From: Rikenellaceae bacterium
GTDB taxonomy: Bacteria > Bacteroidota > Bacteroidia > Bacteroidales > UBA932
Assembly: GCA_900769905.1 (NCBI GenBank)
Contig: CAAGIL010000073.1
Span: forward strand, 1-50,082
Direction: 5' to 3'
DNA: 50,082 nt
Under the pieces are notes generated by a model. The model was not told the DNA's origin and did not search any database. It saw only the letters and a list, made by a program, of their open reading frames with translations. A program made the position numbers and the translations under genes. Each line of letters opens with the position of its first letter. Position 1 is the first letter of the stretch. Positions 15,184 through 23,524 of this stretch are shown piece after piece.

Positions 15184-16734
15184 TCAGTTTGCGGCAATGG
15201 CAACCACAGAACAAGGAGGCAGGGTCACTTCAAGACCGGCCTTGGTGAGTTTGTAGTCCTTGAATGCCACAGGCTTCACGGCCTCAGGCTTGTCGAAGTC
15301 ATTGTAATCCCTGGCATCCTTGGAAGCGAGCACCCTTGCAGAGAGTATCTTGCTCACAGCCTTTGCGTTGTCGAAGGTCACGAGCACCTTCTTGGAGGCC
15401 TTGAGGTCAGTGTTGACAAGGGAGATGTGCATCTCGCCGTCCTTGCGGGAAGCGGTCACGTCAACCTCAGGAACAGGGACCTTGCGGTCGCACTCGTGCT
15501 TGCCGGTAATGATATCGGAAGCGAGGAATTCGGCATCCTGGTGCACATTGTACATCTCAAACACGTGATAGGTCGGAGTCAGCACCATCTGAGTCTCGTT
15601 GGTGAGTATCATTGCTTGGAGAACATTCACCACCTGGGCGATGTTCGCCATCTTCAGACGGCGGGTGTACTTGTGGAAAATGTCGAAGTTGAGGGCGGCA
15701 ACGATGGCATCACGCATGGTATTCTGCTGATAGAGATGGCCCGGGTTGGTGCCTGGCTCAACCTCGTACCAGGTTCCCCACTCGTCGAGGAGAAGGCCCA
15801 CGGTGTTCTTCGGGTCAATCTCATCCATGATGTCGATATGCTTCTGGAGCACCTCCTCAATCTCGATGGACTTGGAGAGGATGTTGTAATAGTCCTTGTC
15901 GCTGAAGTTCAGGGCCGAGCCCTTGCTGTTCCAGTCGATTACCGTATAGTAGTGGAGGGAGAGTCCTGCCATACCCTTGCGGGTGAGCTTCTCCATCAGC
16001 ACCTTGGTCCAGTTGTAGTCATAGTCGGAAGCGCCGCTCGCAATCTTGTAGAGGCGGTTGCCGCTGAAGTCGCGAAGATAGGTGCCATAGCGCCTGAAAA
16101 GGTCGGAATAGTATTCCGGAGTCATGTTTCCGCCGCAGCCCCAGGCCTCGTTGCCTATGCCGAAGTACTTCACGTGCCAAGGCTTCTCACGGCCGTTCGC
16201 GCGGCGCAGGTCAGCCATCGTGCTCTTGGCGTCGGAGGTCATATACTCAACCCAGTCGGACATCTCCTCCACGCTGCCGCTGCCCACGTTGCCGCTGATA
16301 TACGGCTCAATGTCAAGCATTTCGCAGAGGTTGAGGAACTCGTGGGTACCGAAGCTGTTGTCCTCGAGCGTGCCGCCCCAGTTGTTGTTGGAGATATAAG
16401 CCCTTCCTTCCTGAGGGCCTATGCCGTCCATCCAGTGGTAGTCATCGGCGAAGCATCCGCCCGGCCAGCGCATTACCGGCACTTTCAAGGCCTTGAGCGC
16501 ATCGAAGACATCCTTGCGGTAGCCTTCCACATTAGGCACGCTGGAATCCTTGCCTACCCACAAACCTCCGTAAATGCAGCGTCCGAGGTGTTCGGAGAAC
16601 TGTCCGTAGATTTCAGCGGGAATGGTGACACCGGTACCGGCATCGTGGATACGGATGGTAGCATCCTGGGCGAAGAGGGACGGGCCCCCGAGAAGCAGGC
16701 AGGCGCCTGCGAGAACTGAACTGATTTTCTTCAT
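15184..16734 (-). CDS. Exported GH51 alpha-L-arabinofuranosidase (compact form)
   Basis: This is a 516-residue protein with a Sec signal (cleavage near SLFAQ, residue 23). The GH51 barrel follows: EIYGQFSEHLGRCIYGGLW, 'VMRWPGGCFADDYHW', acid/base Glu196 in GIGNEAWGCGG and nucleophile Glu318 in LLLDEWGTWYE. A C-terminal beta-sandwich ends in 'LPPCSVVAIA'. GH51 enzymes remove alpha-1,2/1,3/1,5-linked arabinofuranose from arabinoxylan and arabinan. With its signal peptide this one acts in the periplasm or at the surface. It is monocistronic, with its own terminator. It fits with the araBAD genes about 7 kb away in the window, which would consume its product. Confidence 0.93.
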   Translation of the reverse strand: MKKISSVLAGACLLLGGPSLFAQDATIRIHDAGTGVTIPAEIYGQFSEHLGRCIYGGLWVGKDSSVPNVEGYRKDVFDALKALKVPVMRWPGGCFADDYHWMDGIGPQEGRAYISNNNWGGTLEDNSFGTHEFLNLCEMLDIEPYISGNVGSGSVEEMSDWVEYMTSDAKSTMADLRRANGREKPWHVKYFGIGNEAWGCGGNMTPEYYSDLFRRYGTYLRDFSGNRLYKIASGASDYDYNWTKVLMEKLTRKGMAGLSLHYYTVIDWNSKGSALNFSDKDYYNILSKSIEIEEVLQKHIDIMDEIDPKNTVGLLLDEWGTWYEVEPGTNPGHLYQQNTMRDAIVAALNFDIFHKYTRRLKMANIAQVVNVLQAMILTNETQMVLTPTYHVFEMYNVHQDAEFLASDIITGKHECDRKVPVPEVDVTASRKDGEMHISLVNTDLKASKKVLVTFDNAKAVSKILSARVLASKDARDYNDFDKPEAVKPVAFKDYKLTKAGLEVTLPPCSVVAIAAN

Positions 16735-16782
16735 ATTTCCAATTGATTATTGCAGTTATTGCGTTTTATGTGTTCCGCTTGA

Positions 16783-16790
16783 CAAATTTA
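16783..16790 (-). promoter_or_regulatory. Possible -7 box of the first GH51 gene
   Basis: An exact TAnnTTTG match (TAAATTTG on the minus strand) lies 48 bp upstream of the ATG at 16734, in the 85-bp divergent gap shared with holA. No good -33 TTTG lies 19-21 bp further upstream, so the call is weak. Confidence 0.3.
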
Positions 16791-16819
16791 ATAAAAAAAA
16801 TGACTAATTTCGCACAACC

Positions 16820-17854
16820 ATGGCCAAAAACATCGAAAATATGGATATGGTCTGCAAGCAGCTGATTGCAGACATCAGGAAGGGAGAATTCTGCCCCCTG
16901 TACCTTCTTATGGGCGATGAACCCTTCTACCCGGATATGGTTTGCCAGGCAATCCTGGACAACTGCATACCCGAGGAGGACAGGGACTTCAACCAGACAG
17001 TGCTGTACGGCACCGAGAGCAACGCCGAGCAGGTAATCTCCTGCGCGAGGCGATACCCTATGATGTCCGACAGGCAGCTGGTGGTGTTGAAGGAAGCCCA
17101 GCTGATGAAGGACGTGGACAAGTTGCTGGCATACTGCGAGAACCCCCTGGACAGCACGGTGCTGGTGGTGGCGATGCACGGCGGCAAGCTGGACAAGCGC
17201 GGAGCCCTGTACAAGTGCTTCGCAAAGCAGGGCAAGGTGGTGGATTCACCCCAGCTCAGGGATTACGAGGTGCCGGGATGGATAAGCGCGTACTACAGGA
17301 GCCGTTCCCTCAACATCAGCCCGGATGCCGCAGCGCTGCTCGCGGAATACGCAGGCACCGACCTTTCCAAGATTGCGGACGAAACCGACAAGCTGGTCAA
17401 GAACCTCCCTGCCGGCAGCACCGGCGTCAGCGCGGCCGACATCAGCAGGAATGTGGGCATATCCAGGGAATTCAGCATTTTCGAGCTCACAAAGGAGCTC
17501 AATGCCCACAAGGCAACGCGTGCCCTGGTCATAGCAGAGAGGATGAGCGCGGCGGCAAGGTTTTCGATGCCGGCGGCGATGGCAATGCTCTTCACCAACT
17601 TCCAGCGCATACTCAAATACGGGGTGCTGCTCTCCCGTGGTCCGGTAAGTCCAGAGATGAAGGCGAAGGCATTGCAGGGCGTGAATCCTTATTTCTATAG
17701 GGAGTACGAGGGCGCGGTGAGAGTCTACCCTCCCCAGAAGTGCCGCCAGGTGATGTCCCTGCTCTGCGAGTATGACTACTACAGCAAGGGAGGCAGTCCC
17801 GTAACGCAAGATGAGCTCTTTCCGGAGCTCATCTCAAAGATTCTCAATATTTGA
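16820..17854 (+). CDS. holA: DNA polymerase III delta subunit
   Basis: This is a 344-residue protein with the HolA layout. The N-terminal AAA+-like domain (YLLMGDEPFYPDMVCQAIL; YPMMSDRQLVVLKEAQ) lacks a Walker A motif, as expected of the delta wrench subunit that opens the sliding clamp. The middle lid domain (DAAALLAEYAGTDLSKIADETDKLV) and the C-terminal collar (FELTKELNAHKATRAL; 'YFYREYEGAVRVY') complete it. It acts in the clamp loader during replication. It is a single plus-strand gene between two minus-strand arabinofuranosidase genes. Its stop lies 11 bp from the convergent gene's stop with no terminator in between. Confidence 0.92.
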   Translation: MAKNIENMDMVCKQLIADIRKGEFCPLYLLMGDEPFYPDMVCQAILDNCIPEEDRDFNQTVLYGTESNAEQVISCARRYPMMSDRQLVVLKEAQLMKDVDKLLAYCENPLDSTVLVVAMHGGKLDKRGALYKCFAKQGKVVDSPQLRDYEVPGWISAYYRSRSLNISPDAAALLAEYAGTDLSKIADETDKLVKNLPAGSTGVSAADISRNVGISREFSIFELTKELNAHKATRALVIAERMSAAARFSMPAAMAMLFTNFQRILKYGVLLSRGPVSPEMKAKALQGVNPYFYREYEGAVRVYPPQKCRQVMSLLCEYDYYSKGGSPVTQDELFPELISKILNI

Positions 17855-17865
17855 GTATCAACCGT

Positions 17866-20406
17866 TTATAAACCGAGGCCTATCTCCAGCACACCTGCGG
17901 AGAGAGGATCCACAGTAAGCTTCACCCGAGAGCCGTCCTGCACAGGACTGCCCTTCATCCTCTTCACTGCATCCTTCTCCTCCATACTGTTCTTCACCGT
18001 CAGCGAGCCCGGAGCAAAGTATTCGTAGGAAAGCGAATCGATTCCCTTCCAGTCGCCTCCCAGTTCCAGCTGATAAGGCTTGTCCGAAGGATTCACTATC
18101 TTAACTATTACACTGGAGGCGTTCTCAGCCCGTGTCACGCTGACACTCAAGTCTTTGCAGTCGCCCTCATATCCTAGTCTGTCGGTTGAGAAATAGTCAT
18201 ACCAGAGGTCGGTCACGAGGTAGTTCGGCGCAAAGAAGAGGTCCTTGTAATCGAAATTGATGAAGGCATTGTTCCAGTCGGGAGCATCCGTGCGCCGGAT
18301 GAAAAGTGCGGCAGCACCCATTGCAACCACATCCAGGCTCTCGCACATATTCAGGAACTTGCCGGCAAAGAGTCCGGTCCTCCAGTCAATGGAATTGAGA
18401 TTCCACTCGGAAATGAAGAGCTTGATGTTGGGGTTAGGACAGGCCGCTATCATTTCGGCATAATTGCGATACTGGGCTTCAAGGCGCTCAGGGCCCTCGT
18501 CATAGCCTCCCGCCTGCTCATAGTGGTGCAGGGACATATAGTCGAAGTAGCGTCCGCTCCTGTTGAGGAAGCCCTCGTCCTCTCCGCGGAAACCGCCACA
18601 GGCGATAATCTTGATGTCAGGGTCCACCTTGCGCATGGCTACGGAAAATTCGCGTACGGCAGCCTCATATTTCTCAAGGCCCATCTCCCACATCTCGTTG
18701 TCGATTTCCCAATACTTCACGTTGTACGGCTCAGGATGACCGTTGGCCGCGCGCACACTGCCCCACTTGCCTGTAGCCGGCTCGTTGCAATATGCCACCC
18801 AGTCGCACGCGTTCTGGAGTATCTGTTCGTGCTCCGATTCCGGACGGTCAAATCCTACGCTCACCACAATCACAGGTTCGGTGTCGATTTCACGGCAGAA
18901 GCGTATGAACTCATCCGTGCCGAAGCAGTTCTGGTCGTAGTCCATCCACATCCAGTGAGGCCAGCGCTGCCTCTGCTCCTGCTGGCCTATGCCCCATTTC
19001 CAGTTGTACTGGGCCACATATCCTCCTCCCGGCCAGCGCAGACAGGTCGGGTGCAGATCCTTGACCGCCTCGAAGATATCAGGCCTGAATCCGCCCAACT
19101 CGCGGCCTTTCTCCGTGGTAAGGCTCACCTCATCCACCTGCACGCTGCCGTCGCATACGGCAATTGCGAACTCCGCATCTCCCTGATAATCACCCGGGTC
19201 CAGGCAGAACTCGTGTTTTTCCCAATCTTCTCCCTGCTTGCCCAGGTCACTGTATGCCACCCATTTGCCTCCGCTGAGCAGACCTACCCTCAGGGAACCT
19301 TCTCCCTTGGCGTAGATATAACCCGGGAACCTGTCCCCCTCACGCACAATCTGAGGTCCCTGCTTTACGCCCGAGAACTGGCGGCCGGAGCTGATGCGCT
19401 GGGAATAGTCCATATTGACTGCATCGCCCTTCACCAGGGAAAAGTCCCCGTTGCCGAATGCCACCCACTGGGGCGCAACTGAAGGGGTCTTCACATCTTC
19501 CGGAAGTCCGCTGAAATAGACTTCTCCCTTCGGGGAACTTATGCTAATGTTGCGGTAGCAGGCTTCCGTATAGTTCTCCCAAAGCACTATCTCATTGACG
19601 TTTACATTTTCCTCCGCCTTGTAGGAAAGGACCTTTTTCCCGTCCCAGTACACACTCACATTCCTTCCCCGGCAGCTTATTTTGAGCTTGTGCCAGGCCT
19701 CGTCACCTTCAATCTGGCCCGGCTTCGCAAGCACAGACTTGAGTGGCTCGAGAGCCACTACGCTGCGCATCGCACCGCCGAAGCCGGCCACCTGCTTCTC
19801 CTGTTTCACTGCTATGGAAAAGTTGGCCTCGCTGAGCTGTTTCTGCACCTTGGCAAGGGCTTTTGCCCTGTTCTCCGCTTCTATCTGAGACTCGGTCTGG
19901 GAGAGCTGACGGCGCTGAACCTCATACCACGGATCATTGATTCTCAGGAAGTAAGGCTCTCCGTTCTGCTGGTTCTTGAAGGCAAAGCGAAGGTCCATAA
20001 GTCCGCCTGACCACATTCTTCCGGGAAGTTTGTAGGACCTCCACTTGAGTTCCATATTGATGTCGTAGCTGTCAGACTCAACGGTAGCAAGTTTTATCGG
20101 CTGTTCATATCTGGTCGGAGAATGCAGGACCTCGTCATCATCAGCGAACCAGCCGTCGAAATATCCGTCACGAGGGGCTATGCCCGGGTAGTGTTCCGTT
20201 TCGAATGAGCGCTCGAAAATCAGCTCCTGCCACACTCCGTTGTTGGCGGAAAAATAGATGTGTTCGAAAAGCTGGCCGTACAGCAGGGGATCAATCTTTC
20301 CGCTGAGCTCGCGGGAATTGATGTCCAGCGAAACCTTCTCCTGGGCCCCAAGGCTCAAGCTTCCGAGAAGCAGAGCCGAAATGATAATCAGTTTTCTCTT
20401 AATCAT
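17866..20406 (-). CDS. Large exported GH51 alpha-L-arabinofuranosidase with N-terminal sugar-binding-like domains
   Basis: This is an 846-residue protein with a Sec signal ending near LSLGAQ (residue 22). The GH51 N-terminal segment (DPLLYGQLFEHIYFSANNGVW) is followed by ~380 inserted residues. A concanavalin-like region (about 100-300, e.g. WHKLKISCRGRNVSVYWDGKKV) comes first, then a CBM4-like jelly roll (about 315-435). The barrel resumes with CLRWPGGGYVAQYNW, acid/base Glu571 (YWEIDNEMWEMG) and nucleophile Glu667 (FISEWNLNS). This layout is seen in Bacteroidetes arabinosidases acting on pectic or xylan side chains. Unusually, a heptad-like helical stretch of about 40 residues (about 164-203) interrupts the lectin-like domain. 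The gene has no visible terminator before the convergent holA. Confidence 0.92.
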   Translation of the reverse strand: MIKRKLIIISALLLGSLSLGAQEKVSLDINSRELSGKIDPLLYGQLFEHIYFSANNGVWQELIFERSFETEHYPGIAPRDGYFDGWFADDDEVLHSPTRYEQPIKLATVESDSYDINMELKWRSYKLPGRMWSGGLMDLRFAFKNQQNGEPYFLRINDPWYEVQRRQLSQTESQIEAENRAKALAKVQKQLSEANFSIAVKQEKQVAGFGGAMRSVVALEPLKSVLAKPGQIEGDEAWHKLKISCRGRNVSVYWDGKKVLSYKAEENVNVNEIVLWENYTEACYRNISISSPKGEVYFSGLPEDVKTPSVAPQWVAFGNGDFSLVKGDAVNMDYSQRISSGRQFSGVKQGPQIVREGDRFPGYIYAKGEGSLRVGLLSGGKWVAYSDLGKQGEDWEKHEFCLDPGDYQGDAEFAIAVCDGSVQVDEVSLTTEKGRELGGFRPDIFEAVKDLHPTCLRWPGGGYVAQYNWKWGIGQQEQRQRWPHWMWMDYDQNCFGTDEFIRFCREIDTEPVIVVSVGFDRPESEHEQILQNACDWVAYCNEPATGKWGSVRAANGHPEPYNVKYWEIDNEMWEMGLEKYEAAVREFSVAMRKVDPDIKIIACGGFRGEDEGFLNRSGRYFDYMSLHHYEQAGGYDEGPERLEAQYRNYAEMIAACPNPNIKLFISEWNLNSIDWRTGLFAGKFLNMCESLDVVAMGAAALFIRRTDAPDWNNAFINFDYKDLFFAPNYLVTDLWYDYFSTDRLGYEGDCKDLSVSVTRAENASSVIVKIVNPSDKPYQLELGGDWKGIDSLSYEYFAPGSLTVKNSMEEKDAVKRMKGSPVQDGSRVKLTVDPLSAGVLEIGLGL

Positions 20407-20410
20407 AAAT

Positions 20411-20447
20411 GTGGTTTGAAAATAGTGGTCTGAATAAATGTGGTCTG
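20411..20447 (-). repeat. Three tandem GTGGTYTG boxes upstream of the large GH51 gene
   Basis: Plus-strand GTGGTTTG at 20411-20418, GTGGTCTG at 20425-20432 and GTGGTCTG at 20440-20447 repeat at 14- and 15-bp spacing. The first and third also share a flanking ATAAAT. They fill the 41-bp gap between the hpf terminator and the start codon, where a promoter or operator must lie. Regular spacing suggests a protein-binding array, but the binding factor is unknown. Confidence 0.5.
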
Positions 20448-20473
20448 AAAAAGGCCGTCCCGTCGGGACGGCC
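20448..20473 (-). terminator. Terminator of the arabinose/cca/xerC/hpf operon
   Basis: On the minus strand GGCCGTCCC (20473-20465) and GGGACGGCC (20461-20453) form a perfect 9-bp GC-rich stem with a GAC loop, followed by TTTTT. It lies 9 bp after the hpf stop. Confidence 0.93.
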
Positions 20474-20482
20474 AGAATTGAA

Positions 20483-20773
20483 CTATTTCTCGTATTTCTT
20501 TTCCTTTGCCCTTGTGAGCTTTTCCTTCATCGCGTCCACACATTCCGTGATGGCGTTTTCAAAAGTGTCGGCCACGCGCTCAATGATGAGCGTATCGCCC
20601 GGAATGTTGATCTGGATTTTGGCTTTCTTGCCTTCCTTGATGTCCTCAAGGGAAACCTCGGCTTCCTGGGCTACGCCATCGAAGAATTTGGACAGACGAG
20701 CCACCTTTTTCTCGACGAATGCGACGAGCTTCTCGCCGGCGTCGAATTTCAGAGCTTTGATTTTAATCTCCAT
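20483..20773 (-). CDS. hpf: Ribosome hibernation-promoting factor, short form
   Basis: This is a 96-residue protein starting at MEIKIKALKFDAGEKL. Thirteen more in-frame residues upstream lie within xerC coding sequence and are not family-like. It has the Sigma54-modulation/RaiA fold: an N-terminal strand, the helix KLVAFVEKKVARLSKF, 'EVSLEDIKEGKKAKIQINIPGDTL' and the helix FENAITECVDAMKEKL. It binds the 30S decoding region and stores ribosomes as inactive 70S or 100S in slow growth. It lacks the C-terminal dimerisation domain of long HPF. The start overlaps the xerC stop by 11 bp and a strong terminator follows, so it is the last gene of the operon. Confidence 0.9.
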   Translation of the reverse strand: MEIKIKALKFDAGEKLVAFVEKKVARLSKFFDGVAQEAEVSLEDIKEGKKAKIQINIPGDTLIIERVADTFENAITECVDAMKEKLTRAKEKKYEK

Positions 20774-21686
20774 TTTTACCTCCGTTTTTTGCCCTGGGAT
20801 GGGCGTTTTCATATACTTTACGCAAGCGCTCGGCTGAATTGTGGGTATAGACCTGGGTCGCAGCGAGAGAGGAGTGTCCGAGCAGCTCCTTTATGGAAAA
20901 GAGGTCGGCACCGTTGTCGAGAAGTTCCGTGGCCAGGGTATGCCTGAGCACGTGCGGGGACTTCCGTCCTCCTATTCCCTCGACGTCCCCCAGCTCCTTT
21001 TTCACCACCCGCTCCACAAAGACAGGATAAAGAGCCGAGCCCTTTTCCGTCTGAAAGAGCGGAGCATCAGGCGAGAGGTCCGCACATTTCAAAGAGTCTT
21101 GCGATTGTAAATATAACGAAATTTCTTCACAAAATGAAGGGAGCAGAGGAATTTCTCGAATTTTATCGCCCTTTCCTCTGACCCTCAGCACCCTTCTGGA
21201 AAGGTCCAGAGAGCTGCGTTTCAAGCCCACAAGCTCCGAGCGGCGAATGCCAGTATTATACAAAGTACTGATAATTATCCTGTTAAGCTTGGCCTTGTGA
21301 TCCCCGAACTCCATCACGCCCACTGTGGATTCAAAATAGGCCTTCAGTGCATCCTCGCGGAAGAATTCCGGTATTCTTTTGGCTTGCGCCGGTTTTTTGA
21401 GCAGACGCACGGGATTGGAATCGAGCAGGCCCTCCTTCATCAGATACCTGCAAAGACTGCTCAGGGCAGAGAGATGGAGATTGACTGTGCGCGGCCCGTC
21501 CTCCTTCGTTTCCATAAGATACACCTCATAAGACCTTATGGTCTGGTAATCCAGGGCTGAGACATCCCCCTCCGGCGGGCAGCCGGCGAAACTGAAGAAA
21601 TCCCTCAGAATCTCCTCATAGAGTATGCAGGTTCTTTCCGAATAACGGCGTACTCCTCTCAGATAGTCTATGAAGGCAGAGATCAT
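20763..21686 (-). CDS. xerC: Tyrosine recombinase, XerC/XerD type
   Basis: This is a 307-residue protein. The N-terminal SAM-like DNA-binding domain (FIDYLRGVRRYSERTCILYEE) is followed by the catalytic domain. Its RKHRHY residues are in GIRRSELVGL (Arg), VRGKGDKIREIPL (Lys), 'SPHVLRHTLATEL' (His, Arg), LLGHSSLAATQVYTH (His, nucleophile Tyr). It resolves chromosome dimers at dif with a partner recombinase. The intact catalytic set, Xer-like length and position among housekeeping genes (1 bp after cca) argue against a transposon integrase. XerC versus XerD cannot be settled by eye. Confidence 0.87.
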   Translation of the reverse strand: MISAFIDYLRGVRRYSERTCILYEEILRDFFSFAGCPPEGDVSALDYQTIRSYEVYLMETKEDGPRTVNLHLSALSSLCRYLMKEGLLDSNPVRLLKKPAQAKRIPEFFREDALKAYFESTVGVMEFGDHKAKLNRIIISTLYNTGIRRSELVGLKRSSLDLSRRVLRVRGKGDKIREIPLLPSFCEEISLYLQSQDSLKCADLSPDAPLFQTEKGSALYPVFVERVVKKELGDVEGIGGRKSPHVLRHTLATELLDNGADLFSIKELLGHSSLAATQVYTHNSAERLRKVYENAHPRAKNGGKNGD

Positions 21687-23135
21687 CTATACTTCCTTGA
21701 GTCCCAGTTCCGGGGCACGCTGCCTCATATAGGCATCCGCCTCCTCGAAGTTATTGCCAATCAGGCCGTCCAGTATGGCTTCCTTGACCATATCCTTGAG
21801 CAGACCGATTTCCCGGCACGGCTCAATTCCGTACACCTTCATCACATACTCGCCGTCAATCGGATTCTTGAAGTTGCGTATCGCATCCTTCTCCTCCACT
21901 TCCACGAGCTTGCGCGACACGAGCAGGAAGTTGGAGCGTATGCGGGCGACCTTGGCCTCGTTCTTGGAGGTGATGTCCGCGTTGCAGAGCAGCATCAGGT
22001 CGTCAATGTCATCCCCGGCATCGAAGAGCAGGCGGCGCACGGCTGAGTCGGTGACCTCATCATCCACCAGGGCAATGGGCCGCAGGTGCAGGCGCACCAG
22101 TTTGCTGACGTATTTCATCTCGTCCTGAGACAGGCGCAAGCGGTTGAAGATTCGCGGCACCATCCTGGCACCGATCACGTCGTGGCCGTGGAAAGTCCAT
22201 CCCAGCCTCGGGTCGAAGCGCTTGCTGGCGGGCTTGCCTATGTCGTGGAGCAGTGCCGCCCAACGCAGCCAGAGCAGGTGGTCGCGTCCCTCCTGGGGAG
22301 CCACATCCTCCGCGCGTATGTTGTCGAGCACCGCGAGCGTATGCTCGAAATTGTCCTTGTGGCCCTTCCCGTCCACGGTCTCGACCCCCTTCAGGGCCTC
22401 GATTTCGGGAAGTATGTAGTGCAGGAGTCCCGTCTCCTGCATCAGCGAGATGGCGATGGACGGCTGGCGGCACACCAGCATCTTGCACAGCTCGTCCGCA
22501 ATCCTTTCCTTTGAGAGTATGTTCAGGCGCTCCGCCATACGGCGCATTGAATCAATGGATTCCGGCACAATGCGGAAACGGTGCTCCAGAGTTGAGAGCT
22601 TCGCTGCGAAACGCACCGCGCGCAGCATCCTGAGCGGGTCGTCGGAATAGGTGGTATCCGGGTCGAGCGGAGTTCTGATTACTCCGTCGGCGAGGTCTCG
22701 TATGCCTCCGAACGGGTCCACGAGGGCACCGAAGTCATCTTTCTGGAGGGAAAACGCCATCGCGTTGATGGTGAAATCGCGTCTGCACTGGTCATCCTCC
22801 AGGGTACCGTCCTCCACTATGGGTTTGCGGGATTCGCGCCTGTAGGACTCCTTTCTTGCACCTACGAACTCTATTTCATCCCCGCCATAGTGCATCATTG
22901 CCGTGCCGAAATTCTTGAAGTAGGAGACATACTTGCCGGTCTTCTCCCCCACTGCGCGCGCGAAGTCAATGCCGCTTCCCTCCACCACCACGTCAATGTC
23001 GTTGCATTCGCGGCCGAGGAAGCAATCCCGCACATAACCTCCTATCACAAAGGCTCTTACACCTCTGCTCGCCGCCACATCTCCGATTATCCTGAATATC
23101 GGCTTGTCCAAAAACTGAGCTGTTACCGTTGACAT
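21687..23135 (-). CDS. cca: tRNA nucleotidyltransferase / poly(A) polymerase family with HD domain
   Basis: This is a 482-residue protein. The class II nucleotidyltransferase head carries FVIGGYVRD, the metal-binding NDIDVVV, and RRDFTINAMAFS. The flexible neck follows (DDPLRMLRAVRFAAKL), and an HD domain has WAALLHDIGKPASKRF and 'FHGHDVIGARM'. It adds or repairs the CCA 3' end of tRNAs; an HD domain gives many such enzymes an added phosphohydrolase activity. CCA-adding enzyme and poly(A) polymerase are hard to separate by sequence, but one CCA enzyme is expected. The start overlaps the preceding HSDR_N gene by 13 bp and the stop abuts xerC. Confidence 0.9.
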   Translation of the reverse strand: MSTVTAQFLDKPIFRIIGDVAASRGVRAFVIGGYVRDCFLGRECNDIDVVVEGSGIDFARAVGEKTGKYVSYFKNFGTAMMHYGGDEIEFVGARKESYRRESRKPIVEDGTLEDDQCRRDFTINAMAFSLQKDDFGALVDPFGGIRDLADGVIRTPLDPDTTYSDDPLRMLRAVRFAAKLSTLEHRFRIVPESIDSMRRMAERLNILSKERIADELCKMLVCRQPSIAISLMQETGLLHYILPEIEALKGVETVDGKGHKDNFEHTLAVLDNIRAEDVAPQEGRDHLLWLRWAALLHDIGKPASKRFDPRLGWTFHGHDVIGARMVPRIFNRLRLSQDEMKYVSKLVRLHLRPIALVDDEVTDSAVRRLLFDAGDDIDDLMLLCNADITSKNEAKVARIRSNFLLVSRKLVEVEEKDAIRNFKNPIDGEYVMKVYGIEPCREIGLLKDMVKEAILDGLIGNNFEEADAYMRQRAPELGLKEV

Positions 23136-23524
23136 ATCATCTCTTCATAGAGGGGTATGTGTCCGCAAGGGACGAACACCCCGTTTTCCAAAGTGTAAAT
23201 ATAGGTCAAATTTCCGTTTGTCAGCATCAAAAATTTCACTCCGAGCACGGAATTGTATCTCATTGCCTGTTCTGCAACCGCCGCATCCAGGGCCACGTCG
23301 GGTCTTTTGCACTCCACCACGGCCACAGGCTTGCCGTCGCGGCCGAAGACTATAATGTCCGCGCGGTAACGCTTGCCCCCGAAAAGGAAGCCGGCCTCGC
23401 TCATCATCATCGTCACAGGCACCTTGAAGCGGTCACGCAACTGTATAATAAACCACTGCCGCACCCGCTCTTCGGGTGTGGCAGTGACGTTTTTCTTACG
23501 TAGCGGATCCCAGATCAGCTCCAT
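23123..23524 (-). CDS. Stand-alone type I restriction HsdR N-terminal-like protein
   Basis: This is a 133-residue protein starting at MELIWDPLRKKNV; its ATG shares one base with the araB stop (TAATG). It has the PD-(D/E)xK nuclease core of the HSDR_N family: RVRQWFIIQLRD, 'RYRADIIVFGRDGKPVAVVECKRPDV' (Asp, then Glu-x-Lys) and a QAMRYNSVLGVKFLMLTNG helix-strand. No helicase/motor domain, methylase or specificity subunit lies nearby, so it is not a working type I restriction enzyme. Such single-domain proteins are common in Bacteroidetes near housekeeping genes. A DNA-end or repair role is conceivable but unproven. Confidence 0.8.
   Translation of the reverse strand: MELIWDPLRKKNVTATPEERVRQWFIIQLRDRFKVPVTMMMSEAGFLFGGKRYRADIIVFGRDGKPVAVVECKRPDVALDAAVAEQAMRYNSVLGVKFLMLTNGNLTYIYTLENGVFVPCGHIPLYEEMICQR

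Noticed and set aside
15181..16719. Plus-strand open frame of 512 codons opposite the first GH51 gene
   Set aside because: It mirrors almost the whole arabinofuranosidase gene; composition rich in H, V and L is typical of antisense frames and no motif is present.
17864..17873. Palindrome GTTTATAAAC at the holA/GH51 junction as terminator
   Set aside because: It is AT-rich, short and lacks a T-tract, so it is unlikely to end transcription.
20763..21686. Integrase of a mobile element
   Set aside because: Length and context match chromosomal Xer; no attachment repeats, tRNA target or cargo genes are seen.
23123..23524. Type I restriction system
   Set aside because: Only the HsdR N-terminal domain is present; motor, methylase and specificity genes are absent.
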